Origin: Paracoccaceae bacterium
Lineage (GTDB): Bacteria; Pseudomonadota; Alphaproteobacteria; Rhodobacterales; Rhodobacteraceae
Reading direction: 5' to 3'
DNA length: 64,000 nucleotides
Assembly: GCA_947504705.1 (NCBI GenBank)
Contig: CANNIA010000017.1
Location: 1 to 64,000 of the forward strand
The position numbers were made by a program, and so were the translations under genes. Of the stretch, positions 1 to 9,750 are shown in pieces. How positions within the stretch are numbered: the stretch's first letter is position 1; every line of letters begins with the position of its first letter. A model generated the notes under the pieces. It was not told where the DNA came from. It was given only the letters and a program-made list of their open reading frames with translations, and searched no databases.

Positions 1-1
1 A

Positions 2-409
<408 letters not shown>

Positions 410-427
410 TCAAATAATCCTTTCTAT

Positions 428-1078
428 TTAGAAACGAAAGATGGAGTACGAAAAATCCTCACAATTCTTACTCACGACAGAGATATTTCGCCCCATTAAG
501 GCGCTACGATAGAGATGAGCTTTATCGGTGCGCTCTATCTGTGGTTTTTTTGTAGACAAAGGACTCTCCACAGGCTGCTCAGCCTCACCGCCACTAGAAA
601 AAAGATTAATCAGCGCCGCATCACTATTAATCTCTGCAAAGTCTTCAACCTGGCCCTCATAGATCGCGGTGACCACTCCAAAACCGAAGTAGGAGAAATT
701 ATTTGGACCAACGATGATTACTCGCTCCGATCGGAAGACATTCTTTCCAATAGAATCTTCTACGATGGGGGGAAACGATAACTCTATATCACAGTTCACT
801 GCGAAAGGATCGTTCGTCCCATCGACCCAAACTGGCACGTTGCCCGACTGCCAGAAGTTCGACTCACCAGAAATCACGCCATTCCGAGCAGACTGTATCG
901 ACCGGACAACATAAATTCCAAAGGCCCTTCCGATTTCTGATCGGCGAGCCTCTTGCCAAAACGCGAGAACAAAGAGCAAGACAAGAAGGGACGCAGCCGC
1001 AAGTATCGCGCATACAATCCAAAGGACAACCCTGCGCGCTCGTCGTTTTACTATCTTTGGAGGACTCGATGTAAGCAT
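428..1078 (-). CDS. Hypothetical single-pass membrane protein
   Basis: A 216-residue protein. A basic N-terminus (KIVKRRARRVV) is followed by a strongly hydrophobic segment at about residues 18-40, predicting an N-in signal anchor with a roughly 170-residue external domain. I do not recognise the family. The gene is visibly richer in A and T than the catabolic genes beside it, which suggests acquisition by transfer. It is preceded on its own strand by a copy of the composite repeat described at 1175-1695, like the two other AT-rich orphan genes in this window. The start at 1078 is the first in-frame ATG; no strong ribosome binding site is seen. Confidence 0.6.
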   Translation of the reverse strand: MLTSSPPKIVKRRARRVVLWIVCAILAAASLLVLLFVLAFWQEARRSEIGRAFGIYVVRSIQSARNGVISGESNFWQSGNVPVWVDGTNDPFAVNCDIELSFPPIVEDSIGKNVFRSERVIIVGPNNFSYFGFGVVTAIYEGQVEDFAEINSDAALINLFSSGGEAEQPVESPLSTKKPQIERTDKAHLYRSALMGRNISVVSKNCEDFSYSIFRF

Positions 1079-1739
1079 GGTACATTACGCCTATTTATCC
1101 GAAAAACATGCACTGCAAATGCGGTGCGTCATCCACCACACCTACTTCACCCCCAAAAAACCAACCGCACCCCCGCCATCACCCCAACCCCTGCGCCTGT
1201 GCGAGGCCCGCCCGCTCTGCGCGCCGTCTTGCCAATCCCGAACCCCATTCCAACCCCCTCCTCAATGCCACGACCTATGCCCCCAGCCACCCAAGCGCAG
1301 GTCCGGCCCAAGAAGCCAAACCTCCCCCGCCGGGCCTTGTCGCAGGTATGGAGGATACGCTCGCCCCGGCCTTCTGCACGGCCCGCTGCGGCCAGATCTG
1401 TCGGCGCCAGTGCGGCCTGACCCAAGGTCACCACCCGAACCACCAGCCCCCCGGTCAAAACCCCGGCCTCTGGCAGACCATGTCTCGCTTCACCAAGCCC
1501 AATCATCCCGCGCAATCCACCCCAAAGCTATTCGCCCACCCGACCACACCGCTCAAGCATCCGTCAACCGGGTCATTGGGCTTTGACGGGCTATTCACGC
1601 AGGGGCGAATGGATCGGCAAACCCTTCCACTTCCCTAATGCCCACAGCCAAGCCATTGATATTAAAGCATACTCAAAAAGAGCCCAGCGTGGACAATCCC
1701 TCGGGTGAATGCCAACCAGACCCGGCGGGCTGACCCGAC
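1079..1739. other. Non-coding, repeat-bearing interval
   Basis: No convincing gene lies here. Open frames in this GC-rich stretch run on both strands without recognisable protein features. The interval follows the stop of the CoA ligase gene (minus strand) and leads into the start of the membrane-protein gene. It is mainly occupied by copy 1 of the composite repeat (about 1175-1695). Confidence 0.6.
1175..1695 (-). repeat. Composite repeat, copy 1
   Basis: Read on the minus strand, this copy contains a box TTGTCCACGCTGGGC (1682-1696). About 65 bp later comes GCTGTGGGCATTAGGG (near 1633-1648), and later a GC-rich block at about 1303-1175 including TTGGAATGGGGTTCGGGATT. The same ordered blocks occur at 12813-13070 and 16274-16510 on the plus strand, with nearly the same 65-bp spacing between the first two boxes. 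This copy carries about 250 bp of extra sequence between its second and third blocks. It lies between the stop of the CoA ligase gene and the start of the orphan gene at 1078, in that gene's direction. Confidence 0.65.
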
Positions 1740-3350
1740 CTACCGCAGCCGGAACCGCTGAATCTTGCCCGTCGCGGTCTTGGGCAAGGCATCGGTGAAC
1801 ACCACCCGCCGGGGGTATTTATAGGGTGCGATGGTCCGCTTGACGTGATCCTGCAGGATCTTGACCAGCATCTCGCCGGGTTCATGACCGGCAGCCAGCA
1901 CCACATGAGCCTCGACGATCTGCCCGCGCTCTTCATCCGCACAGCCGATCACCGCACATTCCAGCACGGCGGGGTGGGACAGAAGTGCCGCCTCAACCTC
2001 CGGCCCGGCGATATTGTAGCCCGCCGAGATGATCATATCGTCGGACCGGGCAGCAAAGTGGAAGCGGCCGTCTTCGTCCTGCCAGAAGCTGTCGCCGGTC
2101 AGGTTCCAGCCGTCACGGACATACTTTCCCTGCCGGTCGTCAGCCAGATAACGACAGCCGGTCGGGCCGCGCACGGCCAGCCGCCCGACCTCACCGCGCG
2201 CCAGTTCCTTCATGTCCTCGCCCACGATCCGCGCTTCATAGCCGGTCACCGGGCGGCCCGTGCAGCCTGGACTGTGGTCATCAAAGCGGTTGGTGATGAA
2301 AATGTGCAACATCTCGGTAGCACCAATTCCGTCCAGCATCGGCTTGCCGGTCTTTTTGATCCAGTCTTCATAGACCGGGGCGGGAAGGGTTTCGCCAGCG
2401 CTGACAGCGGCCCGGAGGCTGGACAGATCCGCCCCCTCCTCCATCGCCCGCAGCATGACGCGATAGGCGGTGGGAGCGGTAAAGCAGACCGTTGCCCGGT
2501 GTTCCTGGATGATCTGAATCATGTTCGGCGGGCTTGCCTGTTCCAGCAGCGCCGCAGCCGCGCCAAATCGCAGGGGAAAGATCGCCAGCCCGCCCAGCCC
2601 GAAGGTAAAGGCCAGTGGGGGCGAGCCGACGAAAACATCCTCGGGTGTCACGTTCAGCACTTCGCGCGCATAGCCGTCGGCGATGATCAAAAGGTCACGG
2701 TGGAAATGCATGGTGGCCTTGGGTTCGCCCGTGGTGCCGCTGGTAAAGCCCAGCAGCGCCACGTCATCGCGGCCGGTCTTCACAGCATCGAAGCGCACAG
2801 ATTTCTTCAGGGCGACGCGGTCCAATTCGGCATCATGGTTCGCGGTGCCATCAAAGCCCACGATCGTGCGCAGGAACCGGCTGTCCTTGCCGCAGGTCAC
2901 GATCTCCTCCAGCAGCCGGGTGTCACACAGGGCATAGCTGATCTCGGCCTTGTCGACGATCTTGGTCAGCTCGCCCGCCCGCAGCATCGGCATGGTGTTC
3001 ACGACCACCGCGCCCGCCTTGGTCGCCCCCAGCCAAGCTGCCACCATCGCCGGGTTGTTGGCCGACCGGATCAGCACCCGGTTGCCGGGGCGGACGCCGT
3101 AATCCTCGACCAACGCATGGGCGATGCGGTTCGACCAATCGGCAAGCTCTTTGTAGGTGCGGCTGCGTCCGTTGCCGATCAGCGCGGTATGGTCGCCAAA
3201 GCCTCGTTCAACCATCCGGTCGGTCAGTTCGACACCCGCATTCAGCCATTCAGGATAGGTGAAGCGCGCCGTATCGATCACCGGCCAATCCGGCGCTTTC
3301 GGCAGGCGGTCACGGGTGAAAGTATCGCTATGTGCTGACGGCCCAAGCAT
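1740..3350 (-). CDS. abmG: 2-aminobenzoate-CoA ligase (aryl-CoA synthetase)
   Basis: An ANL-superfamily AMP-forming ligase of about 536 residues. It would activate anthranilate with ATP and CoA to 2-aminobenzoyl-CoA, the entry step of the aerobic CoA-dependent pathway. Visible motifs are the P-loop LLGFTSGTTGEPKATMHFH, the adenylate motif GIGATEMLHIF, the hinge motif TGDSFWQDEDGRFHFAARSDD and the C-terminal catalytic lysine region PKTATGKIQRFRLR. Length fits the benzoate-CoA ligase group. The ATG at 3350 overlaps the RidA stop as TGATG, which I prefer to the GTG one codon upstream. It is the last gene of an eight-gene minus-strand operon. Substrate is inferred from the 2-aminobenzoyl-CoA monooxygenase in the same operon; salicylate or benzoate cannot be excluded from this protein alone. 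Confidence 0.85.
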   Translation of the reverse strand: MLGPSAHSDTFTRDRLPKAPDWPVIDTARFTYPEWLNAGVELTDRMVERGFGDHTALIGNGRSRTYKELADWSNRIAHALVEDYGVRPGNRVLIRSANNPAMVAAWLGATKAGAVVVNTMPMLRAGELTKIVDKAEISYALCDTRLLEEIVTCGKDSRFLRTIVGFDGTANHDAELDRVALKKSVRFDAVKTGRDDVALLGFTSGTTGEPKATMHFHRDLLIIADGYAREVLNVTPEDVFVGSPPLAFTFGLGGLAIFPLRFGAAAALLEQASPPNMIQIIQEHRATVCFTAPTAYRVMLRAMEEGADLSSLRAAVSAGETLPAPVYEDWIKKTGKPMLDGIGATEMLHIFITNRFDDHSPGCTGRPVTGYEARIVGEDMKELARGEVGRLAVRGPTGCRYLADDRQGKYVRDGWNLTGDSFWQDEDGRFHFAARSDDMIISAGYNIAGPEVEAALLSHPAVLECAVIGCADEERGQIVEAHVVLAAGHEPGEMLVKILQDHVKRTIAPYKYPRRVVFTDALPKTATGKIQRFRLR

Positions 3351-3757
3351 CACTTGTCCTCCATCGGGATGACGGCGGTGGCTTCGATCTCCACCTTGGC
3401 GCGGTCTTCGACCAAGGCCACGACCTGCACCAGCGCCATGGCGGGGTAGTGGCGACCGATGATCTCATTGTAGGCTTGGCCAAGCTCGCGCAGCGACCCT
3501 AGGTATTCAGCCTTGGAGGTCACAAACCAGGTCAGCCGGACAAGGTGTTCAGGCCGCGCACCAGCTTCGGCCAGAACCGCCACGATGTTCCGCAGCACCT
3601 GAGCAGTCTGGCCGGCGAAATCGTCGGTTTCAAATTCGCAGTCAGCGTTCCAGCCGACCATGCCGCCGGTAAAGACCATCCGGCCAGTGGCCGCGACGCC
3701 GTTCGAATAGCCCTTGGCCGGTTTCCAGCCCTTGGGATGCAGGAACTCATGGCTCAT
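3350..3757 (-). CDS. RidA/YjgF-family protein
   Basis: A 135-residue RidA-family protein beginning [20 protein letters not shown]. RidA proteins form trimers and hydrolyse reactive enamine/imine intermediates; several act as pathway-specific deaminases. The pathway here creates 2-amino-cyclohexene carboxyl-CoA products, so a role in hydrolysing an enamine or imine is plausible, though inferred. The conserved core TGRMVFTGGMVGW, a mid-protein LRNIVAVLAEAGA helix and the VEIEATAVIP ending are visible. The start at 3757 is chosen because it overlaps the thioesterase stop by 11 bp and fits family length; an upstream start would add about 27 unrelated residues. Confidence 0.85.
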   Translation of the reverse strand: MSHEFLHPKGWKPAKGYSNGVAATGRMVFTGGMVGWNADCEFETDDFAGQTAQVLRNIVAVLAEAGARPEHLVRLTWFVTSKAEYLGSLRELGQAYNEIIGRHYPAMALVQVVALVEDRAKVEIEATAVIPMEDK

Positions 3758-4160
3758 CTTTGGTCTCCGTGAATTGCAGGGTCCGGGCGCGGACCGCATC
3801 GGGCCAGGACTGGGGGCGGCCTGCCTTGACATGGACAACTGTCATCTCGGCAGTCAGTCGCTTTATGTCACTGCCCCATGCCTCGACCTTCAGGTCCAAT
3901 GCAGCGCGGCCAAGGCGAGCGACAGTCAGACGCCAGTTCAGAACCTCTCCCAACCGGCTGGGCGCGGTATAGCTCATTTCGACCCGCGCGGTCGGCACGC
4001 CGGTGTCATCCAACATCATCGCCTCAAACGGATGGCGGGCCACGTCGCGGAAAAAGTTCTCGACGACCGAATTCAGCATCTCGAAATAGCGCGGATAGAA
4101 GACGATCCCCGCCGGGTCGCAGTGGTTGAATTCGATCCGGATGTCGCGGCGGTAGATCAT
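3747..4160 (-). CDS. Acyl-CoA thioesterase (4-hydroxybenzoyl-CoA thioesterase family)
   Basis: A 137-residue hotdog-fold thioesterase. The N-terminal motif [20 protein letters not shown] contains the catalytic aspartate (residue 16) typical of the 4HBT family. It probably releases CoA from aromatic or alicyclic thioesters that accumulate when the 2-aminobenzoyl-CoA pathway stalls, as proposed for thioesterases of similar aerobic CoA pathways. It overlaps the acyl-CoA dehydrogenase gene by 4 bp (ATGA) and the RidA gene by 11 bp, so translation is probably coupled. Exact substrate is unknown. Confidence 0.85.
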   Translation of the reverse strand: MIYRRDIRIEFNHCDPAGIVFYPRYFEMLNSVVENFFRDVARHPFEAMMLDDTGVPTARVEMSYTAPSRLGEVLNWRLTVARLGRAALDLKVEAWGSDIKRLTAEMTVVHVKAGRPQSWPDAVRARTLQFTETKDEP

Positions 4161-5287
4161 TTCAGGGACCCGGCGATGATCAGGCGCTGCACGTCTGATG
4201 CCCCCTCATAAATCCGCAACGCCCGGATTTCGCGGTAGAGCGCCTCGACCGGATGGCCCACGCGAACGCCGTCGCCGCCATGCAACTGGACGGCCATGTC
4301 GATCACCTCCTGGGCGACTTCAGTGGCATAAAGCTTGGCCATCGCCGCCTCGCGCATGATCCGGGCCGCGCCCTGATCCTTGGTCCAGGCGGCGCGATAG
4401 ACCAGCAGCGCCGCAGCGTCGATCTTTAGCGCCATGTCGGCCAGATGGCCCTGCACCATCTGCAGATCGGCCAGCGGCTGACCTTGGATCTTGCGGCTCT
4501 GGACCCGCGATAGCGACTCATCCAAGGCCCGCCGCGCCATGCCCAAGGCCGCGGCACCGACGGTCGGGCGGAAGATATCCAGCACCGACATTGCGACCTT
4601 AAAGCCCTCTCCCGCCGCGCCGATCAGGGCGGTTTCGGGCAGGATCATGCCCTCCATCTTCAGCCGGGCCAAGGGATGCGGGGCGATGGTGTCCAGCCGC
4701 TCGGCAATGGTCAGGCCGGGGGTGTCGGCGGGCATGAGAAAGGCCGAAAGCCCGCGCGCGCCCGGCGCCTCGCCAGTGCGCGCGAAAAGCACGTAAAGGT
4801 CGGCAATTCCGCCGTTGGAAATCCAGGTCTTTTCGCCGTCGATGCGCCAGCCCGCGGCCACCCGCGTCGCGGTCGAGTTGGTCGCAGCCACGTCGGACCC
4901 CGATCCCGGCTCGGTCAGAGCAAAGGCCGAAATTGCCTTGCCTGCCCGCGTCCGGTTCAGCCATTCTCGCTGCGCAGCCGAGCCAGAAAGGCTGATCGCC
5001 CCCATCCCCAACCCCTGCATAGCAAAGGCAAAATCGGCCAAGGCATCATGCCGGGCTAAGGTCTCACGGATCAGGCAAAGCGTGCGGACATCCAACCGCT
5101 CCCCCTCCCCTGCGCCGGAATGCTGCAGCCAGCCCCCTGCCCCCAAAGCAGCGACCAACCCCCTGCAGGCCGCATCCACATCGCCATGCGCGACGGGCAG
5201 GTTGGCCAGGCACCATGCCTCAAGCGCTGCCGCCAGATCGCGGTGGCGGGGCTCGAAAAACGGCCAGTCAAGAAAACTCCGATCCAC
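4157..5287 (-). CDS. Acyl-CoA dehydrogenase
   Basis: An FAD-dependent acyl-CoA dehydrogenase of about 376 residues, complete through the C-terminal helical domain. Family signatures are [36 protein letters not shown], the C-terminal [38 protein letters not shown], and the ALYREI/EGASD region that carries the flavin and catalytic contacts. In this operon it probably oxidises an alicyclic CoA ester formed after ring reduction. I chose the GTG at 5287, which has GGAGAAGAG upstream; an in-frame GTG at 5323 would add 12 residues. A 93-bp gap separates it from the upstream crotonase gene, the only real gap in the operon. Confidence 0.85.
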   Translation of the reverse strand: MDRSFLDWPFFEPRHRDLAAALEAWCLANLPVAHGDVDAACRGLVAALGAGGWLQHSGAGEGERLDVRTLCLIRETLARHDALADFAFAMQGLGMGAISLSGSAAQREWLNRTRAGKAISAFALTEPGSGSDVAATNSTATRVAAGWRIDGEKTWISNGGIADLYVLFARTGEAPGARGLSAFLMPADTPGLTIAERLDTIAPHPLARLKMEGMILPETALIGAAGEGFKVAMSVLDIFRPTVGAAALGMARRALDESLSRVQSRKIQGQPLADLQMVQGHLADMALKIDAAALLVYRAAWTKDQGAARIMREAAMAKLYATEVAQEVIDMAVQLHGGDGVRVGHPVEALYREIRALRIYEGASDVQRLIIAGSLK

Positions 5288-5380
5288 GACTTTCTCTTCT
5301 CCAAATATCCCAGGTGCCTTCACGGTTGCGCCACCGGTTCAAGCAACCGTCGACGCGGGGCCAGCGCCCCGGTTCCGCCC

Positions 5381-6193
5381 TCAGTCCCCCTGAAACACCG
5401 GCTTTTCCTTGGCGACAAAAGCGCGGTAGGCGCGCTCAAAATCCTTGGTCTGCATGCAGATTGCCTGAGCCTGCGCCTCGGCCTCGATCGCCTGCTCCAG
5501 CCCCATGTTCCATTCGTGATTAAGCTGGGTCTTGGTGATGCCATGCGCAAAGGTCGGGCCAGAGGCCAGCGAACGCGCAAGGGTCATCGCCGCCTCTTCC
5601 AGCGCCTCGGGCGCGTGCAGGGCGTTCCAGAAGCCCCAACGTTCGCCTTCCTCGGCGCGCATCACCCGACCGGTGTAAAGCAGTTCCGCCGCCCGGCCCT
5701 GCCCGATGATCCGGGGCAACATGGCGCAAGCGCCCATGTCGCAGCCCGCAAGACCAACGCGGGTGAAAAGGAAGGCGCATTTCGCTGCAGGCGTCGCCAG
5801 CCGCAGGTCCGAGGCCATCGCGAGGATCGCGCCTGCGCCCACGGCGACCCCGTCCACCGCCGCGATGATCGGCTTGCCGCAGGCCAGCATCGCCTTGACG
5901 AGGTCTCCGGTAAGCCGGGTGAAAGCCAGCAGGTCCTTCATTGGCAGGCCGATCAGCGGGCCGATGATGTCATGCACATCACCGCCCGAACAGAAGTTGC
6001 CACCGTTCGAGCCAAAGACGACCACATCCACATCGCTGGCATAGACCAAGGCGCGGAACGTGTCGCGGAGTTCGGCATAGCTGTCGAAGGTCAGGGGGTT
6101 CTTGCGGTCTGGCCGGTTCAGGCGGACCACTGCGATGCGATCCTTGACCTCCCAAAGGAAATGTTCGGGCTTCAGCCCCGCGAGTTCGGTCAT
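5381..6193 (-). CDS. Crotonase-family enoyl-CoA hydratase/hydrolase with altered active site
   Basis: A 270-residue crotonase-fold protein with the oxyanion-hole segments [11 protein letters not shown] and [23 protein letters not shown]. Where classical hydratases read PEVxLGxxPGAGGTQ, it reads [18 protein letters not shown], so the second catalytic glutamate is not in its usual place. Such proteins occur with aryl-CoA pathways, and related folds (MenB, BadI) catalyse ring closure or ring opening. It could open the alicyclic ring of the reduced 2-aminobenzoyl-CoA product, but this is inference. The ATGA overlap with the MarR gene shows tight operon linkage. Confidence 0.8.
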   Translation of the reverse strand: MTELAGLKPEHFLWEVKDRIAVVRLNRPDRKNPLTFDSYAELRDTFRALVYASDVDVVVFGSNGGNFCSGGDVHDIIGPLIGLPMKDLLAFTRLTGDLVKAMLACGKPIIAAVDGVAVGAGAILAMASDLRLATPAAKCAFLFTRVGLAGCDMGACAMLPRIIGQGRAAELLYTGRVMRAEEGERWGFWNALHAPEALEEAAMTLARSLASGPTFAHGITKTQLNHEWNMGLEQAIEAEAQAQAICMQTKDFERAYRAFVAKEKPVFQGD

Positions 6194-6624
6194 GCCCCGC
6201 CCCCCATGCGTTTCAGGATTTCGGTCAGCGTGTCGATTTCCGCTTCGGCCAGCTTCCCAAACAGCCGGTCCACCTCGACCTTGTGCTCGGCGGCCAGCAC
6301 CTCAAAGCCTTGCAAGCCTTCGGGCGTCAGGGCCACATACACCGTCCGACGGTCTTGTTCCGACGGCGTGCGGCGCACCAACCCGTCGGCCTCAAGCCTG
6401 TCCACCACAGCCGTCGCATTGCCGTTCGAGACAAGGAGCATCCGCGAAAGCTCGCTCATCGTCACGCCATCGCGGCGACGGTAAAGCGCGGCCATCACGT
6501 CAAAGCGCGGCAGAGTGGTCTGGTGGTTCACCCGCAGAAATTCGCGCAGGTGGGATTCGGCGGACCGGGTTACGCCCAGAAGGCGGATCCAAAGCTTGAG
6601 GCGGCGTTGGGCTAGGTCGCTCAT
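6190..6624 (-). CDS. MarR-family transcriptional regulator
   Basis: A 144-residue winged-helix regulator. The MarR core is visible: [66 protein letters not shown], with the wing around DRRTV. MarR proteins in aryl-CoA operons (BadR, BoxR-like functions are known) usually repress and are released by the CoA thioester. It lies inside the operon it probably controls, overlapping its neighbours by 4 bp on both sides. Its likely operator is the TTTCAAGCTTGAAA palindrome at 9695-9708 between the two divergent operons; that link is inferred from position and symmetry. Confidence 0.9.
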   Translation of the reverse strand: MSDLAQRRLKLWIRLLGVTRSAESHLREFLRVNHQTTLPRFDVMAALYRRRDGVTMSELSRMLLVSNGNATAVVDRLEADGLVRRTPSEQDRRTVYVALTPEGLQGFEVLAAEHKVEVDRLFGKLAEAEIDTLTEILKRMGGGA

Positions 6625-7358
6625 ACTTCCCCTCCGGTGATCGGCAGGGCCACGCCATTGATGCCTTCGGACCCCGGTCCACAGAGGTAGAGGGCGGCGG
6701 CAGTCACCTCGGCGGGCTGGTAAAGCCGGTTTTGCGGGGAAAGGCCTTCCAGCGCCGCGCGGGCTTCGGTCAGGCTGCGACCCGTTTTCGCCGCGATGAC
6801 GTCGATTGAGTGGTCGGTCATCGGCGTGTCAAGGAAGCCGGGGCAGATTGCGTTTACTGTGATCTTGCCTTTTGCCACCTCCAAAGACAGGGAGCGAACA
6901 ATTCCGATTACGCCATGTTTTGCAGAAGCATAGGGGACGATCTTCGCATATCCCTTTAATCCCGCCGATGAGGCAACGGCCACCAACCGCCCCCAGCCCG
7001 GCATCTGCCGCAGGCCCTCGCGGAAGGTCAGGAAGACCCCGGTCAGGTTGACGGCGATCATGGCGTTCCACTGGTCCAGCGTCGTCTTCTGCATGGGAGC
7101 GGAATCGGCGGCCCCGGCGTTGGCAATGACGATGTCACAGGGACCGGCGGCGGCGAACATCGCAGCAACGCTGGTCTCATCCGTCACATCCGCCTGCACC
7201 ACGCGCGCGCCGGTGGCCTTGGCAACCGCCTCCAGCGGACCCAACCGGCGGCCCGAGATCACCACCTCGGCCCCGGCTGCGGCAAAACCCCGGGCAAGGT
7301 CGGCCCCGGCCCCGGAGCCGCCCCCGGTGATCAACACGCGTTTCCCCGAAAGCGTCAT
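6621..7358 (-). CDS. SDR-family NAD(P)-dependent oxidoreductase
   Basis: A 245-residue short-chain dehydrogenase. It has the N-terminal TGGGSGAGADLARGFAAAGA nucleotide-binding motif, the NAGAADS motif, and the catalytic serine with YASAKHG (Tyr-x-x-x-Lys). Length is standard for classical SDRs. In this operon it probably reduces or oxidises a hydroxy/keto group on a ring-derived CoA intermediate. The exact step cannot be read from sequence. It overlaps both neighbours by 4 bp, placing it between the monooxygenase/reductase and the MarR gene in a single transcript. Confidence 0.85.
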   Translation of the reverse strand: MTLSGKRVLITGGGSGAGADLARGFAAAGAEVVISGRRLGPLEAVAKATGARVVQADVTDETSVAAMFAAAGPCDIVIANAGAADSAPMQKTTLDQWNAMIAVNLTGVFLTFREGLRQMPGWGRLVAVASSAGLKGYAKIVPYASAKHGVIGIVRSLSLEVAKGKITVNAICPGFLDTPMTDHSIDVIAAKTGRSLTEARAALEGLSPQNRLYQPAEVTAAALYLCGPGSEGINGVALPITGGEV

Positions 7359-9640
7359 GCGCGCAGCACCTCTTGCTGTTTTTCGCGCAACCGTTCGGCC
7401 TGCCTGCGCCCCGCGCCATAGGGCAAGGGCCAGTCGGTCGCCGTATCCCCGGCGGCAACTGCGGCATGCAAGGTCCAGTAAGGGTCGGCCAGATGCGGCC
7501 GCGCAAGGCAGACCAGATCGGCCCGCCCGGCAAGCAGGATCCCGTTGACCTGATCCGCTTCGGTGATATTGCCCACGGCCATCGTCGCCAAGTCCGCCTC
7601 ATTGCGGATGCGGTCGCTGAACGGGGTCTGGAACATGCGGCCATAGACGGGCTGTGCCTCGGTCGAAGTCTGGCCGGCGCTGACGTCAATGATATCGGCC
7701 CCGGCGGCGGCGAACATCTTGGCAATCTGAACCGCCTCTTCCGGCGTCACGCCCTTGTCTCCCACCCAGTCCGAAGCCGAGATGCGGACCGAGATCGGCT
7801 TCTCCTCACCCAAGGCCGCTCGCATGACGCGCAGCAGGCGCAAGGGGAAACGCATCCGGTTTTCAAGGCTGCCGCCAAAGTCATCCGTCCGCTGGTTCGA
7901 CATCGGCGAGATGAAGGAGGACACCAGATAGCCGTGCGCTGCATGCAGTTCGACCATGTCAAAGCCCGCGCGTTTGGCCATTGCGGTCGCCCTGCCGAAT
8001 TCCTCGGCCACGCGGTCCATGTCGGCCAGCGTCATCTCACGGGGGGCGGGATGGGCGGGAGACCAAGCGATCGGGGACGGCCCGATCGTCTTCCATGCGT
8101 CTTCCAGAAGGGGGGCTTCGTCGTCTTCCCACGGGACTTGAACACTGGCCTTGCGCCCGGCATGGCCGATCTGGCAGCAGATCTTGGCCGTGGTCTCGGC
8201 ATGGACGAAATCGGTCAGCCGCTTCCATCCCGCCTCATGCTCGGGCGCGTAAAGGCCGGGGCAGCCGTGGGTAATGCGGCCATCGGGCGAGGGGGCGGTC
8301 ATCTCGACATAGACCAGCCCCGCCCCACCCTTGGCGCGTTCGGCGTAATGGGTGAAATGCCAGTCAGTCGGGCAGCCCTTGACCGCCTTGTACTGCGCCA
8401 TGGGCGAAACGACGATGCGGTTCTTCAAGGTCATGTCCCGTAGCCGGAACGGTGCGAACATCGGCTGGCGACCGGGGGTGCCGCCCGCCTGCACCTGGAA
8501 CCAGTCCTCGGCCTTTCGCAGCCAGCCCGGGTCGCGCAGGCGCAGGTTTTCATGGGAAATCCGCTGACTACGGGTCAGCAGCGAATAGGCAAACTGCATT
8601 GGGGCCATGTCCAGATAGCGCTCGACCCGTTCAAACCATTCCAAGGAATTCCGGGCGGCGGATTGCAGGCGCAGAACCTCGACCCGGCGTTCATCCTGAT
8701 AACGCTGGAAGGCCGCCTCAAGTGTCGGTTCGGAATGCAGGTAATCGGCCAGCGCAATCGCGCTGTCGAAAGCCAGACGCGAGCCAGAGCCGATAGAATA
8801 ATGCCCTGTCGCCGCCGCGTCGCCCATCAGGACGACATTGCCATTGTACCACTGTTCGCACAGCACGCGCGGGAACTGCATCCAGACCGCAGACCCCCGC
8901 AGGTGGTTGGCGTTCGACATCAGGTGATGGCCGCCCAGATGCTTGGCAAAAATCTTCTCGCAGGTCGCGACGATGTCTTCCTTCGACATGTCGGCGAACC
9001 CGGCGCGGTCCCAGGTGTCGGGCATGCAATCGACGATAAAAGTCGCGGTCTGGTCATCGAACTGGTAGATATGCGCCCAGAACCAGCCCCATTCGGTTTC
9101 CTCGAAGATAAAGGTGAAGGCGTCGTCGAACTTCTGATGCGTGCCAAGCCAGATGAACTTGACCAGCCGCTGGTCGATATCGGGCTTGAAGACCTCGGCA
9201 TATTCCCGGCGGACCAGTGAATTGATCCCGTCGGTCGCCACCACCAGATCATAGTCGCGCCGGTAATCCTCAGCCGATTTGAATTCGGACTGGAACTGCA
9301 GGTCCACCCCCAGCTCACGCGCCCGGGTCTGCAGGATCAGCAGCATCTTCATCCGCCCGATCCCGGCAAAGCCATGCCCGCCCGAGACTTGCCTTTCGCC
9401 CCGATGCACGACGGCGATATCGTCCCAATATGCAAAGCTGCCCTTGATCGCGTCATAGCTTTGCGGGTCGTTCTTCTTCATCCGCGCCATCGCATCGTCC
9501 GACAGGACCACACCCCAGCCGAACGTGTCATCGGCGCGGTTGCGCTCCATCACCGTCACCTGATGCGACGGGTTGCGCAGTTTCATCGAGATCGCGAAGT
9601 AAAGCCCGGCTGGGCCGCCGCCTAGGCAAAGAACTTTCAT
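7355..9640 (-). CDS. abmA: 2-aminobenzoyl-CoA monooxygenase/reductase (bifunctional)
   Basis: A 761-residue two-domain flavoenzyme. Residues 1 to about 385 are an FAD-dependent aromatic hydroxylase: LGGGPAGLYFAISMKLRNP is the dinucleotide fold and GDAAATGHYSIGSG the FAD-contact motif. Residues from about 390 to the end form an old-yellow-enzyme-like FMN reductase (FAPFRLRDMTLKNRIVVSPM, CQIGHAGRKAS, ELHAAHGYLVSSFISP). This architecture matches 2-aminobenzoyl-CoA monooxygenase/reductase known from Azoarcus evansii, which hydroxylates the ring and then reduces it to a non-aromatic product. Salicylyl-CoA 5-hydroxylases are close relatives but usually lack the reductase half. It is the first gene of the minus-strand operon, 110 bp from the divergent operon. 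Confidence 0.88.
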   Translation of the reverse strand: MKVLCLGGGPAGLYFAISMKLRNPSHQVTVMERNRADDTFGWGVVLSDDAMARMKKNDPQSYDAIKGSFAYWDDIAVVHRGERQVSGGHGFAGIGRMKMLLILQTRARELGVDLQFQSEFKSAEDYRRDYDLVVATDGINSLVRREYAEVFKPDIDQRLVKFIWLGTHQKFDDAFTFIFEETEWGWFWAHIYQFDDQTATFIVDCMPDTWDRAGFADMSKEDIVATCEKIFAKHLGGHHLMSNANHLRGSAVWMQFPRVLCEQWYNGNVVLMGDAAATGHYSIGSGSRLAFDSAIALADYLHSEPTLEAAFQRYQDERRVEVLRLQSAARNSLEWFERVERYLDMAPMQFAYSLLTRSQRISHENLRLRDPGWLRKAEDWFQVQAGGTPGRQPMFAPFRLRDMTLKNRIVVSPMAQYKAVKGCPTDWHFTHYAERAKGGAGLVYVEMTAPSPDGRITHGCPGLYAPEHEAGWKRLTDFVHAETTAKICCQIGHAGRKASVQVPWEDDEAPLLEDAWKTIGPSPIAWSPAHPAPREMTLADMDRVAEEFGRATAMAKRAGFDMVELHAAHGYLVSSFISPMSNQRTDDFGGSLENRMRFPLRLLRVMRAALGEEKPISVRISASDWVGDKGVTPEEAVQIAKMFAAAGADIIDVSAGQTSTEAQPVYGRMFQTPFSDRIRNEADLATMAVGNITEADQVNGILLAGRADLVCLARPHLADPYWTLHAAVAAGDTATDWPLPYGAGRRQAERLREKQQEVLRA

Positions 9641-9694
9641 CGCCCGGATCTCCCCTGATCAGTTTCGCCTGAAGCTGACACTGGATGAAAATTA

Positions 9695-9723
9695 TTTCAA
9701 GCTTGAAAGTTTCCGGCTTGAAA
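9695..9723. promoter_or_regulatory. Probable MarR operator in divergent promoter
   Basis: In the 110 bp between the two divergent catabolic operons lies a perfect 14-bp palindrome TTTCAAGCTTGAAA (9695-9708). A further half-site GCTTGAAA follows at 9716-9723, in the same register as the right half of the palindrome. The symmetric AT-rich arms fit a winged-helix dimer such as the MarR protein encoded in the operon. Function is inferred from symmetry and position. Confidence 0.6.
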
Positions 9724-9750
9724 TTTTCCCGATGCGGGCGATGATGCGGC

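Noticed and set aside
1845-3338. A 497-residue plus-strand open frame
   Set aside because: It is antisense to the CoA ligase gene with its full set of ANL motifs.
7355-9640. Assignment as salicylyl-CoA 5-hydroxylase
   Set aside because: That enzyme is related to the N-terminal half only; the C-terminal old-yellow-enzyme domain fits 2-aminobenzoyl-CoA monooxygenase/reductase better.
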